Positions 61,705-64,000 of a stretch of 64,000 nt of DNA are shown here, in pieces (within the stretch, counting starts at the first letter, position 1; every line of letters starts with the position of its first letter). The DNA comes from Paenibacillus sp. V4I7 (GTDB lineage: Bacteria > Bacillota > Bacilli > Paenibacillales > NBRC-103111): assembly GCF_030817275.1 (NCBI RefSeq), contig NZ_JAUSZD010000002.1:5270001-5334000 (forward strand). The letters run 5' to 3'. Position numbers and translations under genes: made by a program. The notes under the pieces are model-generated. The model was not told where the DNA came from, made no database searches, and saw only the letters and a list, made by a program, of their open reading frames with translations.

Positions 61705-62751
61705 CTATTCACCGCTAGGCACAACAATTGGAACACCTTCCGCAATCGGAGTCCCAAAATTAGGCGATCCATCAGGATTCCACCCAAAAGGCTGCATACG
61801 CACGTTGCGATTCCAGCCAGAGCCTTGCGTTTTCGCGCCATGATACAAAATCCAGTCCTCTTTCCCGTCTGGCGATTTCGCAAAAGAGTTATGACCGGGT
61901 CCGAATACTTGATCTGTTTTTGAAAATACGGCTTTATCATGTTTTTTCCATGAGGCAGGATTCAACAAGTCACTTTTCATCTGTGTACTCAGCATTCCTA
62001 AACAATAGTCATCGGTCCAGCTGCCGCTTGCCGAATAAATAACAAAAATTTGATCCTTATGCATCAATACCTGCGGACCTTCATTAATCGTAGGATTCCC
62101 GACCAATTCCCAATCATAGGTGGGTCTTGAGATTTCTACTGGTTTTCCGCTAATCGTGTACGGATTACTCATCGGTGCAATGTACAAATGTTGACTTACA
62201 TTCACCGTACCTTCCCAGCCGGACCAAATGAAATATAACGTTCCATCTTCTTTTTGCAGTGGTGTTCCATCGATTGCCCATCTGCCAGAAGTATCCATCA
62301 TTCCCCTATCTATATATTTCCCTAGAGGATCATCTGTCTCCGATTCAAGCACGAACATCCGATGGTTCTCATTCTGACCGTCATCTGCTGCGTAGTAGAT
62401 ATACCATTTTCCTTTATGATAATGTAACTCAGGTGCCCAAATGTTTGAAGTATTAGGTCCTGAAACAGGTGGAAACCAGACGTTTTTATATTCAGCATTT
62501 GAAAGCCCTGTTAATGTTTGCGACTTCCATATCCGAATCGAGTTTCCCGTTGTATGCGTATAATAATAGGTCCCATCCTTCGAAGTGACCCATGGATCGG
62601 CTCCGTTGTCCAGTATAGGATTCGTAAACGTTTTCGCTTCCTTTGCCCGTGATACCGTACTTTTGGTTTCCTTCACAGCTTCCTCTACAACCCCTTTCGA
62701 ACATCCCGAAAATAGCAAAATACAACCTAATAAAGCAATCAATATGCGCAT
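61705..62751 (-). CDS. GH43 glycosidase lipoprotein (arabinanase/arabinofuranosidase-like)
   Basis: 348 residues. Lipoprotein signal ends LLFSGC (Cys17). Five-bladed propeller of GH43 with general base Asp52 in GADPWV, pKa-modulating Asp161 in WAIDGTPL and general acid Glu224 in INEGPQVL. C-terminal GPGHNSFAKSPDGKEDWILY is the usual fifth-blade motif. It would trim arabino-oligosaccharides at the cell surface before uptake by the adjacent ABC permeases. Subfamily resembles exo-arabinofuranosidases, but I cannot settle linkage. Confidence 0.88.
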   Translation of the reverse strand: MRILIALLGCILLFSGCSKGVVEEAVKETKSTVSRAKEAKTFTNPILDNGADPWVTSKDGTYYYTHTTGNSIRIWKSQTLTGLSNAEYKNVWFPPVSGPNTSNIWAPELHYHKGKWYIYYAADDGQNENHRMFVLESETDDPLGKYIDRGMMDTSGRWAIDGTPLQKEDGTLYFIWSGWEGTVNVSQHLYIAPMSNPYTISGKPVEISRPTYDWELVGNPTINEGPQVLMHKDQIFVIYSASGSWTDDYCLGMLSTQMKSDLLNPASWKKHDKAVFSKTDQVFGPGHNSFAKSPDGKEDWILYHGAKTQGSGWNRNVRMQPFGWNPDGSPNFGTPIAEGVPIVVPSGE

Positions 62752-62780
62752 ATGAAAACCACCTTTGACAGCGTTCCTTT

Positions 62781-63611
62781 TTACTGTTTAACCCCTGTGG
62801 CTGTAATGGATTGAATGAATTGCTTCTGACCAATCAAAAATATAATGAGTGTCGGGATCGTTGATAATGTGGCTAGAGCCATCAATTTACCATAGGAAGC
62901 CGTAAAGCTGCCGGTTGCCATAACGGCAACTCCCGCCGTAAGTGTTCTCATTTCCAAGTCTGTAACCGTGAAGAACGGCCATACGTAATCATTGAAAACA
63001 TTCATAAATGTGAAAATAGCGAGCGTTGTAACAATTGAAACAGAAGAAGGCAGCAGTACGGACGTGAAAACGTACCATTTATTAGCCCCGTCGATTCTCG
63101 CAGCTTCAATAATTTCATGTGGAAAGGATTGGAAAAATTGAATTAACAAAAATACACCGAGAGCCCCACCGGAATACGGCAATATGAGTACATAATACGT
63201 ATTGATCAAATTCAAATTACTGAAACTCAAATATTGAGGCAGGAATGAAATAATCCCTGGAACCATTAATGAGCCTATGAATAAAGCAAACAATGTTTTT
63301 TTGAAAGGAATGTCCAGCTTAGTTAATGCATAAGCAGCCATGGTATCTAGCAATAGAACTAGGACTGTCGCGGCAAAGCCTACAAAGAATGAATTAAAAA
63401 TCCAGCGAAAGATCGGAACCTCAACATCTCCCCCCACAAAAATCGTATGGAAATTATCCCATGTAAATTTTTGAGGCAGCAAATGAAACACGGGCGCCAT
63501 CACTTCAGCATCTGTTTTAAATGAATTTGAAAACATCCATAGCATCGGAAGGATAAAAATGATACCTAGCAGCGAAGCCAACAGCACATAAAAAATCTTC
63601 GAAGGTTTCAT
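62781..63611 (-). CDS. Carbohydrate ABC permease (AraQ/MalG type)
   Basis: 276 residues, six helices, with the EAA loop SFPHEIIEAARIDGANKWYV near residue 165 and a typical N-terminal LPMLWMFSNSFKTDAEVMAP. It partners the truncated permease at the window edge. Six bases separate them. It is followed 29 bases later by the GH43 gene. No ATPase is seen; an MsmX-type ATPase encoded elsewhere is expected. Confidence 0.9.
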   Translation of the reverse strand: MKPSKIFYVLLASLLGIIFILPMLWMFSNSFKTDAEVMAPVFHLLPQKFTWDNFHTIFVGGDVEVPIFRWIFNSFFVGFAATVLVLLLDTMAAYALTKLDIPFKKTLFALFIGSLMVPGIISFLPQYLSFSNLNLINTYYVLILPYSGGALGVFLLIQFFQSFPHEIIEAARIDGANKWYVFTSVLLPSSVSIVTTLAIFTFMNVFNDYVWPFFTVTDLEMRTLTAGVAVMATGSFTASYGKLMALATLSTIPTLIIFLIGQKQFIQSITATGVKQ

Positions 63612-63617
63612 CGTCCT

Positions 63618-64000
63618 CTACTCCTTTCTATTTGTGACTTTGAATTGAATAATAGAAACAATCATAATCATTAATCCCATTAAAATAGCCATGGCAGAAG
63701 CAGAACCAATTTCTCTGGCTGTGTAAGCCGTTTGCAGAATACCTATTAATAAAACCTTCGTCTCTTCAACCTTATCCCCCATCATTAAATTGGGCTGGGC
63801 GAAGACGTTATAGGAGGCAATGGTGGAAGTAATTAGTACAAAGATGATTACGGGTCTAATAAACGGGACTGTGATGCTTTTAAGTCTGTCCCAGCCATTG
63901 GCTCCATCTATTTTTGCTGCTTCATAAAGATCCTCAGGCACGCCATTCAGTGCATTTACAAAGATAATCATATTGAAGCCAATGGTCCACCAAAGCGTAG
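63618..64000 (-). CDS. Carbohydrate ABC permease (AraP/MalF type), C-terminal part
   Basis: The frame is open to the window edge, reading WWTIGFNMIIFVNALNGVPE and the EAA loop LYEAAKIDGANGWDRLKSIT, then three more helices and the basic end FKVTNRKE. The N-terminal half lies outside the window. It is the partner of the AraQ-type permease immediately downstream. Confidence 0.88.
   Translation of the reverse strand, partial: TLWWTIGFNMIIFVNALNGVPEDLYEAAKIDGANGWDRLKSITVPFIRPVIIFVLITSTIASYNVFAQPNLMMGDKVEETKVLLIGILQTAYTAREIGSASAMAILMGLMIMIVSIIQFKVTNRKE

Overview
The window looks like chromosome from a spore-forming, low-to-mid GC Gram-positive bacterium of the Paenibacillus type. The evidence is a sigma-K gene, AGGAGG-type ribosome binding sites, lipoprotein solute-binding proteins, YesM/YesN two-component pairs, Lpl-type sugar transporters and large AraC regulators. 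Nearly all genes lie on the minus strand. I see no tRNA, rRNA or CRISPR array.

Layout. (1) 1-5.3 kb is an AT-rich array of small unrelated minus-strand genes (SMI1/KNR4, VOC, histidine phosphatase, two Nudix hydrolases, three unknowns). The 3' side of each carries the same repeated palindrome, an arrangement like a gene-cassette array without an integrase. It ends in a broken CobW-type gene. (2) 5.9-15.2 kb is a complete opine-metallophore operon: histidine racemase, nicotianamine-synthase-like enzyme, opine dehydrogenase, EamA transporter and a five-gene Opp/Nik-type ABC importer. A sigma-A-type promoter with two perfect-arm palindromes precedes it. (3) 15.3-17 kb holds repeat elements and IS21 remnants. 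(4) 17-23 kb is a liv branched-chain amino-acid ABC operon plus a DMT transporter, followed by a divergent lactate/2-hydroxyacid dehydrogenase. (5) 24.8-26.9 kb is a second patch of the repeats with decayed immunity-like genes. (6) 26.9-32 kb has two luciferase-like monooxygenases, a Gfo/Idh/MocA oxidoreductase and a MarR regulator with matching palindromes. (7) 32-36.4 kb has an orphan ABC ATPase, intact sigK, an unknown protein and a serine recombinase lacking its catalytic N-terminus. (8) 36.7-47.9 kb has a DUF3626 gene, a frameshifted phosphotransferase, an Lpl-type sugar ABC operon with cre-like sites and its AraC regulator, and two PhyH dioxygenases divergent from another AraC regulator. 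(9) 47.9-50.8 kb has a second, truncated sigK 5' end, a MutS2-like ATPase without an Smr domain and a probable structured non-coding RNA. (10) 51-56.8 kb has an AraC regulator, a secreted pectate lyase, LysM and SLH remnants, and a PEBP/LysR divergent pair. (11) 56.8-64 kb is an arabinan/pectin-type locus: YesN/YesM, solute-binding lipoprotein, GH43 lipoprotein and two permeases, the last cut by the window end.

Pathways. The cnt genes together would make, export and re-import a nicotianamine-like zinc/nickel/cobalt chelator. The liv operon would import branched-chain amino acids, and the neighbouring dehydrogenase may act on related 2-oxo acids. The pectate lyase, GH43 enzyme and two sugar ABC systems point to life on plant cell-wall material.

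Most interesting signals: the cassette-like repeat array, the dual operator on the metallophore promoter, the 14-kb segment bounded by direct repeats of the sigK 5' region, and the rod-shaped RNA upstream of the MutS2-like gene. Functions come from reading motifs by eye; no database search was run.
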